A DNA stretch of 64,000 bases from Syncephalastrum monosporum B8922. Taxonomy: Eukaryota > Mucoromycota > Mucoromycetes > Mucorales > Syncephalastraceae. The stretch spans positions 1-64,000 of the forward strand of contig JNEN01000774.1 of NCBI GenBank assembly GCA_000697355.1, given 5' to 3'. Made by a program: the position numbers and the translations under genes. The notes under the pieces were generated by a model. That model saw only the letters and a program-made list of their open reading frames with translations, was not told the DNA's origin and ran no database searches. The stretch's first letter is position 1. The number at the start of each line of letters is the position of its first letter. This document shows, in pieces, positions 44,062 through 57,252 of this stretch.

Positions 44062-47000
44062 ATGCAATGCGAGGATGCAGAAGCTTGGGTAATAAAAATG
44101 AGGATACAGCCGGCTATACAGAGCAGCGAAATGTGACACACACCATCCTTTGTTGCTATGCAGGGACCATTTTCTGTCAATCGCCAAGTCGATTTTACGC
44201 CGTGCTTTGAGGAATCGTACGTAAGCACTTCGTCCGATCGGTTGATACAGCCAAAGAAATTCATTCACAAATACAAACATATATAACAGTGTGATTTTGC
44301 TCTTACCTGCCCTTTTCATCTGGGTCGCTGCACCGTATCGTATCTCTCGCCTCGTCCAAAAGCAGCGCAACCGGGCCAAAACCATTCCTTACGCGCTCAC
44401 CACAGCTTACATGATCAAGATGGCAAGCATTTTCATAACCTCTTTTTGTCTTTAAACTGACCGTGTGCAGGCCACGATGCTCTTGTGGATGTTTGCTAGC
44501 TTCATAAGGATTGCTCTTCTTCACCAGTGGCATCAAGCACAGCCTTGGCTGAATCTCACTGGCATGGTACACGCAGAGATGCAGGAAAGAGAAATTATAA
44601 AAGTATGCTCACATCATTTTTTGTAGTTCGTGGCATTTATACTCAACCATGTTGAACACGTTCGCAATCGTATCGCCTCCGGAGTCTTGATTTTTTACTG
44701 GTCTACTCTTTTCCTTGCTCACGGTATTCGGCTCCGCACCGTCTTTGATACCGGCATACCTTTCCTAGGCCTCTACTGCGCTATCACCTTGCTACCGCTC
44801 ATTCTTCTTGCCCTTGAATGCTGGAGACCTACACAATGCACTTACATACCCGTCTCTCAGAACCAAAATGCCGATCTCGTTCAGACTCTTATTAACAGCC
44901 ACAACCTTCTCGATCGTATCACGTTTTGCTGGGTAAGCTTGATCATCCGGCAAGACATTGATGTCGGTGACCTGCTTGGGTATGTAAGGATGTTACTACA
45001 GGTTAAATAAGCGTATCGATTCCATTGACCTTGTTTTCCTTAGTGATACCGTCGCACAAAAAGTAACAGAGAAACCCAAGTGGATGATGCAGTATGTATG
45101 AAATACCGCTGCCGGTCCACCAGCTTGCTCATTGTTCTGTTTAGAACCAATGGGCAACCTTTCTTTTGGTCATTATTGGGCTCTTATTGGAAGCCCTTAC
45201 TGAAAGCGAGCGTGAGCATCTTAATAACGACGCTGAAGCAACTTCTTCTAAATGCCTTTTTCTACAGTCACTGTCAGTCATCGCAGGCCTGCTTGCTATC
45301 ACATATCCGTTATTGACTCTCACGCTGATACGGTGGATTGATGCCAACGACCCAAACCCGACCAAAGGTGTTTTTGCATCCAGTATGTTATGCGTCTTCT
45401 AGTGCATACTCCACTCTTATTGTTTTCATCAGTATCGCTTGGTCTAGTAACCATCGTCCAGGCCCTGCTCGTGCAACGCGTCATTTTTATCGACGTCACA
45501 ACAGCTAGCAGCATCCAATCCAAACTGAAACAGGCGTGGGATGAGTCCCAGCCATTGACTCGAGCCATGGACGTACGCTCATTGGAATGGGACTTGTAAT
45601 TTATTTGTTCTAACCTATCTCGTAGACACGCTTGTACGATTGTCGTCGTTTGACAAAGGGCATCGCGTCCTTCTCCATAGGTACGTGGAAAGTTAAGTGT
45701 ATATGTTTATGACTCACTACTTATCATGCCATGACCACAGTTTTGCGTGATCTTGTACAGATATTCCTGGTCACTACTTTCCTGTTGGAATATCTTGAAT
45801 GGTGGAACGCGCTCATGTGCATGGGCTCGCTTGTTATCATGAACGCGTTGACGTTCGCCTTGGAGCTATCCATACAAACTTTCAGCCGTCGCCAAGCAAA
45901 TCAAGAGCAAGTCATGGTGGCTCGTATGAAGCAAATGCGTGCCAACCAAGAGAACGCATCCCTCTACGGGTGGGAATCCTATCTCAAGGAGAAGGTAAGG
46001 ACAGATCATCGAGACAATGATCTTAAATAGTGTATTAGTGCAAATCCTTTCATCGCGGCGATCCAACAGCAGCACGCATCCGGGCGGTCCTTCTGGGAAT
46101 CCAAACGGGCCTTTCCCTTGTCTCGCTCCCACTTGCTCTGGTGACTTTCTGTGCTGCGGTCGATCTACCTACTATGTTCGCAGCATTCCTTGCCGCAAGT
46201 TTGTTTCAGAGCTCGCTTAATTCAGCTGGCCATGCATTCCTCAGCATTTTGGACGGTGTGCGCGCTTCGGGCTCGCTAGCCAGGGACATCGTCCCTTTGC
46301 TGACAGGTGATCTTGTCTCTCTGGTTGTAGATGCTCGAGACGAGACGCATCTGCTCTCGTATCTGCAGAAGGTTTACCCAGACCACGCACGCATACAGAC
46401 GACCCTTCGACATGCCAGTATCAAAGACGCCATCGTGCAGGAGCGTCCATGGGACCCAGTCCACTTTCAGAAGGTGTGCAAGGCGTGCGCCCTCGATACG
46501 ACCCATAAGCCCTACACTACCCGTAAACTCGTCTCACTTGCACAAGCAGCCTACACCGCAGCCGATGTCTACGTCCTACCACGTCATTTCTTCGCTGATT
46601 TGTCCGAGCCAGTTCAGAAACACATCTCGAAGCACCTTTTGGAGGGCATGTGGAAGCACAAGACGCGTATCTTGATCACAGAAATGCCCACAACGGAGCA
46701 CGTGTGGTACTGGGGATCGGTCAGAAAACCATCTCTCGACCTTCACATCGATGAAAATGTGTCTGTTGCTCAGTGGATACTCCTAATCATATGCCAGCTT
46801 GGCATGACGTTGACGCACCTTGGCTGGATTCTTTGGCTTGCTTATTCCAAAGTGGACTCGATAGGGTATCTCGCTTGCGTGACACTCTTTGTCTTGTCCT
46901 TTGGTCACCAAGCAGTCTCGTATCGTCTTGGTAGCCAAAGATATTCCGACTCTATTCGGAAAAGTCTCACGTAAGTGCACTTGATGACACATTCAATGAT

Positions 47001-48297
47001 AGCTGATTGTTTTGCATTCTAGTCGTCTCATCCCTATGTGCATTTGCGTCGCATGGATTAGTATAATGACGCCCTTTTATTCTCTACTTATTCTACCCTC
47101 GGCATGGCTCTTAATGAAGATCCAATCTAGCGGTTTGGATACGATACGCCGGATAGAAGCTGATAGAAGCACGCAGCACTCCTTACTGGCCTCGGCCGTG
47201 CAACGGCGTTGTTCAGTCCTAAATGCGGCGTTGGCGTCCCTCAGTCTCTTGGGGGCATCACTTTTGCTCGTCCTTCATACCATCACCACAACAGACCTGG
47301 ATCGCGTCCTTCTTGGGTGTAGTCTGCTTTGTGCTCTTTACCTGAGCCATAATCTTAGTCACTTGGACGTACGTTGCTGCTCCCTTATGCGTATATCTTC
47401 TACTCACATTTCCATGATAGCTGGAAGGATGGCAAATATTGATGAACAAAATCAACACGCAGCCAAACGTACCAGACGAGGAACAGCAGATTAATCGCAT
47501 ACATCTCGCTCCAGCAGAGAAAGTAGCTGTCGTGACCCATCGTAACGCTACGTCGGCAATGCAACGACGTCTTTTGGCTCCAAGCCATATCGCTGTACTC
47601 GGTCATCCAGTCTCGCCAGAGCAATGGGCGTACATACCAAGCGCTGTTTTTGGCACAATCCGCGAGACTCTGGTAAAACGCTATATTACTCAGACAACAG
47701 GCTCTCATTTTCTTCGTGTCTAGGACCCATTAAACACGAACCCCGATGCTAACCTGTGGGAAGTGCTTGAGAAAGTCCACCTCAAGAGCCGCGCTTGTCA
47801 GACCGATCTCGGGCTAGATATGCCTGCCCACGCACTGAACGAACATGAGCAAAGGGTAGGCGAACTCGTCTTTTGTGTGCGAGACTCATCTGAGCGTATT
47901 AGAATCTTTGCTGGGCCAGGGCTCTTTTGCGCCGTTCACGTGTTCTTGTCATTGATGAATCCGACAACAAGGTAAAAGGTGAAGAGAAAATTGAATTCGC
48001 AATTGATCAAAACGTATTAGGTCATCTGCGATACGGACAACAACATCCTTCGCCATCACTTTGCCGACCAAGTAACGCTTGTCATGGCACAACAACGAGA
48101 GACAGTCATGCTTGCTCACCGGTAAGTGAGCCATTAAAATCGGGTTGCCATTATCTGACAGTTATAATAGTGTCCTTATTGTGGATGAACGTGGCATGAT
48201 GGCTGGCATGTATAAGCCCCAGCAGCTCCTTGAAAGCAAAGACCTCTATTTTTCTTTCGCCCATCTCTATTCTGCAGATCTTCATACCAACAGATAG
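44062..48297 (+). CDS. ABCC/MRP-type ABC protein with degenerate ATP-binding sites
   Basis: Eighteen exons: 44062..44088, 44164..44216, 44290..44422, 44471..44566, 44627..44979, 45044..45091, 45145..45211, 45268..45382, 45433..45572, 45626..45680, 45741..45994, 46039..46970, 47023..47368, 47421..47672, 47724..47855, 47903..47971, 48021..48121 and 48171..48297, giving 1099 residues. Family order is kept: EAWGPFSVNRQVDFTPCFEES, TMD0 helices, FVAFILNHVEHVRNR, SLYGWESYLKEKV, and NBD1-like and NBD2-like domains. In NBD1 Walker A reads VVDARDETHLL, the signature YTTRKLVSLAQAAY and Walker B VYVLPRHF. In NBD2 Walker A reads VVTHRNATSAM and the signature NEHEQRNLCWARALL, while VLVIDESDN keeps a Walker B. 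ATP-driven transport is unlikely. It is shorter than usual MRPs (about 1400-1600). Intron 3 has a GC donor. Confidence 0.82.
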
Positions 48298-49335
48298 ACA
48301 TACTTCTCTTTGCCTCTCTCTATAAGACATATCCCATTTAATTCATCAGCCATAAGCCGACTGTTATGTAGTGTAATATGCTTCACAGTACATATAATAT
48401 AAGGCTGGACGCGATGTATGTATCTTATACACAAAATAATTTTCTCCCGAAGTTAAACCCGCACATGACGCATGTGTCGAATCTTCGTCACCTAAGCGAA
48501 GTTCGGTCGTCCTGCTATCAGGTCATAGGCTGCGCTGCGCTATCTCTGTTCCTTTTAAGGATCAATAGTCAGCCAACAACTTGTTTGCTAGAAGTCTGTT
48601 TTCGACTGGCAGGAGCGAAAAGATTGTATAAGGTTTTCGCTTGACTTTGTACCATTTAACGAGATATGAAGACAGATAAGGTCCTTGTAGCTGACACCAC
48701 TTCCGCAAAACACATATAATATCAATGCTCCTTTCATGAGAACTCGCTTTCCCGTCGCTATACGTGAGCCGTGTGATGGCAAATTAACGCAATGGATTCT
48801 TAAAACGCGAAAAATACCGTATGTCAATTCCTATTCTAGTCTTTTTCTCCTGCGTTCTTTTCCCCATACATCTGCCTTTGACTCGGCTAAGCAGCCTACC
48901 GGAAATGTCACTCAAACTCACCCTCTCCCACCCACCCCCCCCCAGCGATAGGCGTATGCCTCGCGCCCGTTATCGGTATGGGATTAATAACAGTACTTTG
49001 TATCACTCAACAGTTATTCGAGCTGCATTAGGCATACATGGGGAATGCGAACAGTCACGCCAGAGCGTGTACCCACGAATAGTTTCCGGCCACCTAGGCA
49101 CAAAAGCGACCCTCTGGAAAGCTGTTGCTAATATGTAAAGACATACCAACATTCGATTTGATTGCAGAAGCGCTCGGGATATGTACAACTTGTCACAGCC
49201 CTTAACGTTGTTACTGCATATTGCGATTTTGTGTTCGGCTCCCGCCTGCGGACAGTCCGACTGGATAATGCTATGCGACGTATCTAAGGAATCGTACGCA
49301 TCTCTATTTTTCTTCTTTCCACGAAGATAGACGCT
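48298..49335. other. 1-kb intergenic region with a CRE-repeat relative
   Basis: No gene seen. About 48762-48870 resembles the units at 17018-17250 (GTGTGATGGCAAA, AATGGATTCTTAAAACGCGAAA, then CCTATTCTAGTC and CCTGCGTTC), but the CRE core is altered. A poly-C run follows near 48930, as it does near 17870. Confidence 0.5.
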
Positions 49336-50421
49336 ATGACGCTTGCAGCAGTCGGACAGTTCTGTGCGTCTTCTGTGGTAGCACGGAATTGTCAAGCGTG
49401 CGTTGACCTGGTCTCCAAAGCAGCGCGCGCGGGAGCCAAGGTACACATTGGGAATCGCGCGAAATTGGTGTGTGTGTGTGTTGGATGCTCATGGTGCTCA
49501 TGATGCTTTTTGTCGCTTTCATGATGGCAGATGCTCTTTTTGCCTGAGGCGTCCGACTTCATCAGCGAGTCAACAGAACAGGCACTCGCGCTTACCCAGC
49601 CCTTGAGTGAGTCAGTGTTTGTTAAGGAAATGCAGGCACAGGCTCTGGCAGAGCGTATTTGGATTTCAGTGGGTGTCCATGAAAAGGTAACCTAGGCTTG
49701 GCAAGCATAGACGTCTGGATCCATTGACACAGTGGCACAGGGTGACTCGCGGATGTACAATACACACCTTTTGATTGATGCTGCTGGTCAAATCGTGTCG
49801 CGGTACCGCAAGATCCACCTCTTCAACGTTGATATCGAGGGAGGCCCACGTTTAATGGAGAGCGATAGCACGATCGAAGGCGACTGCGTCGTCGAACCCG
49901 TGACCACACCCTTGGGATGCACTGCTCTTCAGACATGCTATGACTTGCGCTTTGCAGAGCTATCCATTCGTCAACGACGGCTGGGAGCCGAGATTTTGAC
50001 GTTCCCGAGCGCGTTCACCGTTAAAACAGGCATGGCGCATTGGGGTAAAGTCAAAAGCAAGATGTCGAAGGAGAGCGAGAACTCAGATGGATTATAATTG
50101 ATATAGAACCTCTTCTACGGGCGCGTGCGATCGAGACACAGACCTATGTTATTGCAGCTGCTCAAATAGGTCCTCATAACGCGAAACGCACCAGCTTCGG
50201 CAACGCAATGGTATATCACGATGAGCGAGCGTGGAACAAGGTAACTAAAATAACTCGTGTCATAGATTGTCGATCCATGGGGTACCATTCTTGCAAGGTG
50301 TGCGGATACGACCGAGCCCACCTTTGCGTTAGCTCCTATCGATTTGGCTTATCTGCATCGCATTCGCAAAGAGATGCCAGTGATGCAGCATCGACGACTG
50401 GACCTCTACCCTCAAGTATAG
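49336..50421 (+). CDS. NIT1: nitrilase-superfamily amidase, Nit1 type (deaminated glutathione amidase)
   Basis: Five exons: 49336..49440, 49531..49686, 49741..50044, 50107..50210 and 50266..50421, giving 274 residues. The catalytic triad is visible: Glu41 in LFLPEAS, Lys111 in YRKIHLF and Cys153 in TCYDLRF. The Nit1 context is FNVDIEGGPRLMES, FTVKTGMAHWEPLLRARAIE, DPWGTILARC, IDLAYLHRIRKEMPV and HRRLDLYPQV. Nit1 hydrolyses deaminated glutathione made by side reactions of transaminases. The GGT acceptor of exon 3 was chosen because it restores HEKGDSRMYNTH. Confidence 0.93.
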
Positions 50422-50548
50422 CATAGCGTAGCTTAGCACGCATCATGGCATGTATAGTATTGTTATGTAAGATATATAGTATATTACAGGATGGAGATAG
50501 AAGAGCGCAGAGGGGAGATGATGAGGGGAATACTTTATTATTGCGGTT

Positions 50549-51568
50549 CTACCATTCAAAGATAAACTCCTTGACTTTATCGACAATCTTGAGACTATCC
50601 TTGAGTACAGTGACACTGCCAAGGGTAGGGTTCACCGACGGCAAGCTCAAGACGCTGAGCCCAGACTGACCGCTGCCGAGTTTGACACCAGCAGGTTGCG
50701 TTGGTTTCTTGTAAAGATCGGCACGCTGCAGCGGGATGAGCCGGTTGACCTTTTTGCCTTTTTCTTCTTGAGGACGTGTCTGTGCTTGCTGCTGCAGTTT
50801 GACACCAATCATGTGACCCGCAATGACCTCTCCGTTGCTCTTCAGAGCTTGTTGAGCCATGGCAGGAGATTCATATCGGATGGTGAGCCAGTTGCCTTCG
50901 CCTGCGGTGGTGCGGTCTCGAATAGCACCATACTTTGCAAAATGATCCAAGACGACCTGGTCTGTGTTGGTCGGAAAACCAAAGACGTAGATGGTGGATG
51001 CGCTGTCGTGTTCTTCCTGAGCTGATTCTTGGCTGGCTGCCTCAGCTGCAGACGCCGTCGACGTCGAGGCACGCGCTACCTTGCCTTTTCGTCTGTTCCA
51101 TTGTAAGTCACAGGCAATAGCACTCACTTCCTGCGTGCGTTCTACTTACTCTGTAGTGTTGTCCAATGTGCTTTCTCGTCGTTTGGAGCGGCCCCATAGC
51201 TAAGGAAGAAACGAACGTGTGTAAATTGGGACAATCCAGGGTGTGGATTAGGCACCATCGCACTGTACCTGTGCATCGCCAAAAGTCAAAGAATCATCCG
51301 TGTCCAAAGAGGGTCTTCGGTCTGTTTCGAGTGCTCTGGGTTGTGAGGAGGTGCTTCCGAGGCAAAAAGTGGGTGCGCTCGTCCAGCGAGTTTTGGTGAA
51401 AAAGGGAGGCAATGATCGCTGCTGATCTTGCTTCGGTTGAGCTGTCTGCAGTGGGTTCGACGTAAATTGGAACGGGCTCACTGTTGTTGAGGGGTTTGTG
51501 TTTGGTTTTGTGGTCTGCGTGGTATCGACCTCCACAAAGAGAGGCGTAGGCGGTGTTGATTTGTACAT
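50549..51568 (-). CDS. NUP53: nucleoporin Nup53/Nup35 (MPPN RRM-like domain)
   Basis: Three exons: 51568..51269, 51199..51150 and 51092..50549, giving 297 residues from the chosen start MYKSTPPTPLF. The N-terminal part is polar with SPFQF and SLTFGDAQLWGRSKRR. The MPPN/RRM-like domain reads STIYVFGFPTNTDQVVLDHFA, YGAIRD, GNWLTIRYESPAMAQQALKS and GHMIGVKL. The last residues (LKIVDKVKEFIFEW) form an amphipathic helix like the membrane-binding C-terminus of Nup53/Nup35. It is a structural part of the inner ring of the nuclear pore. An upstream exon (around 51650-51690, MAGTQAVGSG) is possible but no clean acceptor joins it, so the N-terminus is uncertain. Confidence 0.85.
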
Positions 51569-52720
51569 GGAGAGAAACGACAGAAAAAAAATGCACAAAG
51601 ACAAGAGATCCACCTTTTCTCAAAATAATAAATATCATTCACGGTGCATTGAAGCCCCGATCCCACTGCTTGAGTTCCTGCCATTTTTTTTTCTTTGGAT
51701 GCGAGCGAAGATATAAAGTAATCAAATATGTTGTTATCGTAAATGGGGAAGAAATGTGAGCAAAATAATAATGTTGTGTGCGTCGAGCGAATTGAGCCGT
51801 ATGAAAGAGCCACTCAAACTACTACTATCATCAGCCATATTTGTACATCTCTGCAATTTTAGCAAGATGACCTTCCTCCTTGACCCTTCTCGCCGACAGC
51901 CGAGCGCCAGTCAGCGACAAGGATATAAGCATGCAATTTACGCGGTTCGTGGTGTCACAGACATCGCTGGGGCGCTCACTCGTAACTCTCTTTTTCTGAT
52001 CCGCTCTGTCCTTGCTATGTTCCGAGTATATACTATAGTCGATTGAACAATAATGACAAAGAATCAGCGCCCCCTCCCCTTTGTTCTCCCCTTCTTCATA
52101 TGCATCCCAATGTAAAAATTCTTAAAGAAGTAGCCTACTGCAACGGTACCATAAGCATAAATGATGATCGAATGCTTGTTTGGGGAAGCACCCCATGCGG
52201 TCAAGTTAGAGTATGTGTGACCATAATAAGAATCCCCCTTTTCCTTTTGACTGCGTCCATCAAGCTCCGAGCAGTTGGTAAGCTCTGTTGATTCGCCTGT
52301 CTGACCCTCTGTCCAAGATACATGTCTGATGTATATATGAATCTGAGGCTTTGACAGCCCCTTTTTATCATTTACCGGACTATACCTTCATGAACCACCC
52401 TTCATTTATATATATTTGTGTATATATATAGACACTTACCTTTGGCCCGTCACAGCAGGCCCCCTCCCCGTTCTTCCCCTCTCTCCCTGTCCCCTGTCTC
52501 AACTTCTTACTTTATTTTTCTGGTACGCTCCTTGGCAAGCTGTATCCAGTTACCTTGGCTCCTTATTTGATACGCTTGCTTTCACCTTTTGTTCTCTTTG
52601 TTCCCGTTATTGATCTTTCTCTACTACTTATTTTATTACACCCTACCACTCATATTTCTCTATTTACTATAACTATTACTACGCCTACGCGTAACAGGCA
52701 CATGTTTTAATATTTGTATC
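51569..52720. promoter_or_regulatory. divergent promoter region NUP53 / class C GPCR
   Basis: 1.15 kb between divergent starts. The half near the GPCR is rich in TATATA and CT tracts. An upstream exon encoding a signal peptide for the GPCR could lie here (a hydrophobic ORF at 52416-52613 is a candidate), but no clean splice was found. Confidence 0.4.
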
Positions 52721-55700
52721 ATGTCCGTAGCCGATCATGCACTTCGACCGCCTGCGAACACCACCATTTTACCGCCACCTGTACTAGCAAATCAGACCCA
52801 AACCAATACAACCAATGCGACGACGCTCGACGGATTCACCGTGCGACATACGGATGGGGCCACATTTCTAGAACCCCTCGCCCTCAAAGCCAACCCCAGC
52901 TTGACCGAGCTCAAAGTCGGTGTGCTCTTGCCTTTTCACCAACAAAACAACAACTGGACCAAGGAACTTACGATCAGGTAAAACATCCAATACATACCGC
53001 CTTCGTTTTAAAGGCCCTATAAAAGATGCATCTTACGCTGATCACATACACATGTATGAATTTAGTGGCACGTCTGCCATACGGTTGGCTGCCGACGAAA
53101 TCAATCGACAGCAGCTGATTCCAGGGGCTTACATTACGCTCGTCGAGAAAGACTCGTATCCAAAAGATGTGGACGGTCAACAGGCCATCACACAGGCCGT
53201 CTTCTCAGCTGTATCGCTGATCCAAGAAGGTGTGGTGGCTGTTATTGGTGATATCTCGTCCTCCTGGACGTCTTTGTCCGCGCTCATGACTAGTACCCTC
53301 CAAATTCCTCAGTGCTCTTTTACGGCCGTCGCAGGTATTCACTGGCAAAAAATCAAAACAAAACAATAACATATGTATTCCACTCTCCCTGGATAGACTC
53401 TCTTTCGGACAAGACACAATATGGCTACTTTTTTCGAACGGTGCAGACAAACCTCTTATATGCGGATGCAGCACTTTCGTTTATCGTGAGCCAGGGATGG
53501 CCCGTAATTGGCATCCTATACACCAGCGACGATACGGGACAGCAGCGTAGGCATTCAGCGTTTTGAAACACATATAGAGACTTATACGCGTGTATCTCAG
53601 TGGCAGAAAATATGATCATGAAGTCCAAATTGAAAGGGGTCCATGTCAAAGCTTACGAGCGGTTCTACCGCGACGGGCCGAACAGCGACATTTACTCCTC
53701 TATCGAAGACCTCATGGCGCATGGTGTGGGTGTTGTGTTCGTCGCTGCAGATGGTGATGCTCAGCTCGCCGCCCTTATTGCAGCGGGTCATCAAGGCCAT
53801 ATCAACAACGGCACGGTCTGGATTACCATGGGTACACTCGTAGATGACCTCTACACCGCAACTACCGAATTCAATGCGGCCCTGGCCAACCGCACTGTTT
53901 CCAGCGCTCCACTCATGAATCCACAAAAAAGTATCACAAGCACGACCGCTACTAATACGACCAATACAACCAATACGACCAGTATCTTTCAGCACATTGC
54001 CCAAGTCACTACAGTCAACACGCCATTGGATTTCAATCGTACCTTTTCCGGAGGTATATTCACCTTTGAGACCATGATGGATCTGTCTGGGTATCCACCC
54101 TATGACGCTTTTCTGCAGAAATGGAAAACACTGGATCCTGAGCTGTGAGTTTCAAGTAAATGAAAGCATGGCTTGCGCTGATGCGTTCTTCTTCTTTCAC
54201 TTCCTAGATATCCATTTGCTGGCACAGGGAGCATAACGAGCAACGAAGGGTATGTACTCAGTACCAAGCACTACGGATGGCTCATCCTCTACTTTAGTTT
54301 GGCTTACTCCTGTATGATGGTAATGGCATATGGGTTCAACCAGACCATCAACAATGCGACGGATACGGCCGATGCGCGCCAGCGGCTGGCCAAGGGACAG
54401 ATGGGCGACTCGCTCCAGCCCGCGACATTCAATACGAGCTTCGTGGGACCCAATGGACCGATGATGTTCGACCAGAACGGCGACGTCATGCTAGGGTAAG
54501 CTTTAAACTGGGAAACGTTATTGTGGGACTCACACTATTGAAAAAGCAATTTTCATGTGCTTAATTTACAAAATGGCACTGAAGTAGCGATCGGCAACAT
54601 CATGGCTGGCGACTTAACGCTGACCCAGCCCCCTGTGTACCATGATCAATCCACCACGGTAAACGTCCGATACAAAAAAAAAAAAGAAAGCCCTCGGATC
54701 TCATATGGAGTTTCTTTTCGTTGTAGTAGCCACCTTCCGGTATCCCGACCCAAACTGCATTAAATCCAGGTTTTACATCACCGATGGCGATCACGATAGT
54801 CAGTTTTGTGAGCTTTGGTGCTTTTCTAGCCCTGACCATGATGACAGTGGTAATGCTATATCGCAAACACGAGGTGTTCAAGGCATCTAGGTAGGTCTGC
54901 TCTGAAATAATACTTTCTCTTGCTAACGTACTACCACGAAGCCCGCTTTTTTGTGTACTCGAGCTCATCGGTTTCACGCTGTGCTACGTCTCGACACTAT
55001 TTTTCATGGCTTTCCGTTCTAAATTTGATTGCATCATGATACCCATCACTTTCCATGTGGGTCTCTCACTTGTACTGGCGTAAGTTTGCACCGCGATAGG
55101 TAAAAATGAGAGGTGCTCACATATGCTCGGCGTAGAAATTTAATTGCGAAAAACTATCGGATCTATCGCATTTTCAACAATATCTTCATCACCCGAACTG
55201 TGGTCACCGACTTGCAGCTCCTCAAGGTTTCGGGTTCCATGATTCTTGTGGAAACGGTAATTTTCACTGGATCGTGCATTTTCACACTTCTTATCGTTCC
55301 GCTATAAATGTATAGATTTTGTTGGTGCTTTGGCTCTGCACAAGCGATATCACCACCATCCACGTTCCAGTTTCGTTCACAGCCTACATTGTGGGCTGCT
55401 CCTATCAAGGTCCCGGTACAAAAATCTACGTGGCCCTGTTGACCATCATGGCGGCTGGACAGCTGGCCTTTGCGACGTTCTTAGCCATCAAGACACGTGC
55501 GGTCGGTAAGAGCTACTCCAAGTACAGCGAGTACCGGCAGATTGGCATATCCGTCTAGTAAATAACAAGGAAAAACTAAGCGTAAACCTAGAGCTCACCC
55601 AATACGCATGTCTTTTAGCAACATTTTTTTCTCTGCCCTCATCGGGTTTGTGATTTATTCGGTGCCGACCATGGACTATTATACAAGGCACTACCTCACG

Positions 55701-56955
55701 GGCTTCACGGTCGTATGGGCAACCACGTTCTCAATGCTGATCCTTTTTCTGCCCAAGATGCATGCCTTCTTTTTTGGAAAGCATAAGTCGAGTGGGGCGG
55801 GCAAGCACTCGGACCTGACGGGCCGTGTGCGTGCGACACCCCACGGATCCGGCAACGGAGGAGGCCTACATGTTGCACCGCGTCCGCAGGAGACAACGAC
55901 GTTTATGCATCAGGAGCTGATCAGTCTGAACCACATGATTGCGACACCTGGGGCTATGGACCCGCTGTTTGCGAATGAGAATAATCCAACGAGCAAGAAC
56001 AAGACAGTTCTGGAGGCGCACGAGGTACGTCCAATAAGAGTGGTGAGAAAGTCGAATTGATAATTGGTCATAGGCGCGCATGCCGGTTCAAGTCGTATGC
56101 AAATATATTCCTTTCCTCGCTGCCTGGGACATGAAGCATATATTCTTACTCCCGCGCGTTGGATACTTCTCCTTCTTCTCGGTGCGTTTCGTAGAAAAGC
56201 TAAAAGTTGGACACAGAATACTGACGTATCATCATTAGGAAAAATCGCATAAAGGCCAGGTGTTCAGCTACTCCGATGCATCAGTGGTCTCTTCCACGGA
56301 AGGTGCCTATATCTTTCGCGTGCGTGGTAGACGTCTTTTCGATGTTCATATCCAAGTAGCCAGTCCTGAAGATCTAGAGCAATGGTGTGCATGGTTCAAC
56401 TCGACGAAAGGGACTGCAAACGGGGCACTTGTGGCGTCCAACAACACGGCGTCGTTCCTCTCCTCCTCGCGCGGCACAGCCCCGACTGCAGGCGAGGAGG
56501 AATCAAAGGACATGGAACTGCGCGAGCTGACGAGAAAGAAGAATAACCTGACCGCGGAACGGCATTTGCTGGACCGGCAGGAAAGCAACATCACCTTGGA
56601 GTCGGTGGACACGTGCATGCATGCACCCGTTCTGCAACCGATGGACCCCCAGTTAAACAACACGGTGATGAATGTGCCGTCTGCTCTGGCACCGCGCCTA
56701 TCTGAGTCATTTCGACGGCGGCGGACGGCCAGCAATGGCACGACCGACAGTCACCATAGCAGCACGGTAGAAGACCGGCGGCGTGTCGCGCCTTCTTCGA
56801 TGCGGTTACCAGCGCTCGAGACGTCATCTCCATTTTCAGACGAGTTCCTGGCTCATGAACCAGCCCCACCTACGACAGCGACTGTAGCGACACCTGGTTC
56901 AGAGCGGACAGTAGTCGTGGATGATGATTATGATAATTGTAAGCACGTCCAGTAA
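52721..56955 (+). CDS. class C (GABA-B/mGluR-like) G-protein-coupled receptor
   Basis: Fourteen exons: 52721..52977, 53066..53334, 53397..53546, 53601..54144, 54208..54249, 54298..54495, 54547..54658, 54730..54890, 54942..55079, 55136..55256, 55316..55557, 55619..56024, 56074..56181 and 56239..56955, giving 1154 residues. The extracellular part (residues 60-500) is a periplasmic-binding/ANF-type ligand domain: LKVGVLLPFH, AIRLAADEINRQQLIPGAY, VVAVIGDISSS, YFFRTVQTNLLYADAALSFI and GWPVIGILYTSD. Several NxT/S sites suggest glycosylation. Seven membrane segments follow, with PMAITIVSFVSFGAFLAL, ELIGFTLCYVSTLFF and NLIAKNYRIYRIFNN. The C-terminal tail has a PH-like segment (AYIFRVRGRRLFDVHIQVAS, EDLEQWCAWF). 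The ligand is unknown. No signal peptide at the chosen start, so a 5' exon may be missing. Confidence 0.88.
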
Positions 56956-56969
56956 TCTATGCATACATG

Positions 56970-57036
56970 CATACACACACACACACACACACACATACAC
57001 ACACACAAGCACAAATCCAAATCCAAATCCAAATCA
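56970..57036. repeat. (CA)n and (AAATCC)n microsatellites
   Basis: A CA run from about 56974 is followed by four AAATCC hexamers just downstream of the GPCR stop. Confidence 0.85.
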
Positions 57037-57252
57037 CAGTATATACCGTCCATCCCCGCGCGTCATCCCAGCCATATCGTCATCGGAATGGTATTCCTTT
57101 TCTCCTCCAGTTTTTGTAGTTGCTGTTCTGTTTGGTAGCATACTTCCTTGTAATTGAGTTCTTTTTTTTTTCCTCACTTGACAAAAATAAGCCAAATTCG
57201 CATATGTTTGGTTCTGGATAATCTATACACAATTGTTTTGGTTCTGTATTCA

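Noticed and set aside
52416..52613. Hydrophobic ORF as signal-peptide exon for the GPCR
   Set aside because: No donor/acceptor pair joins it in frame to 52721; kept only as a possibility in the promoter note.
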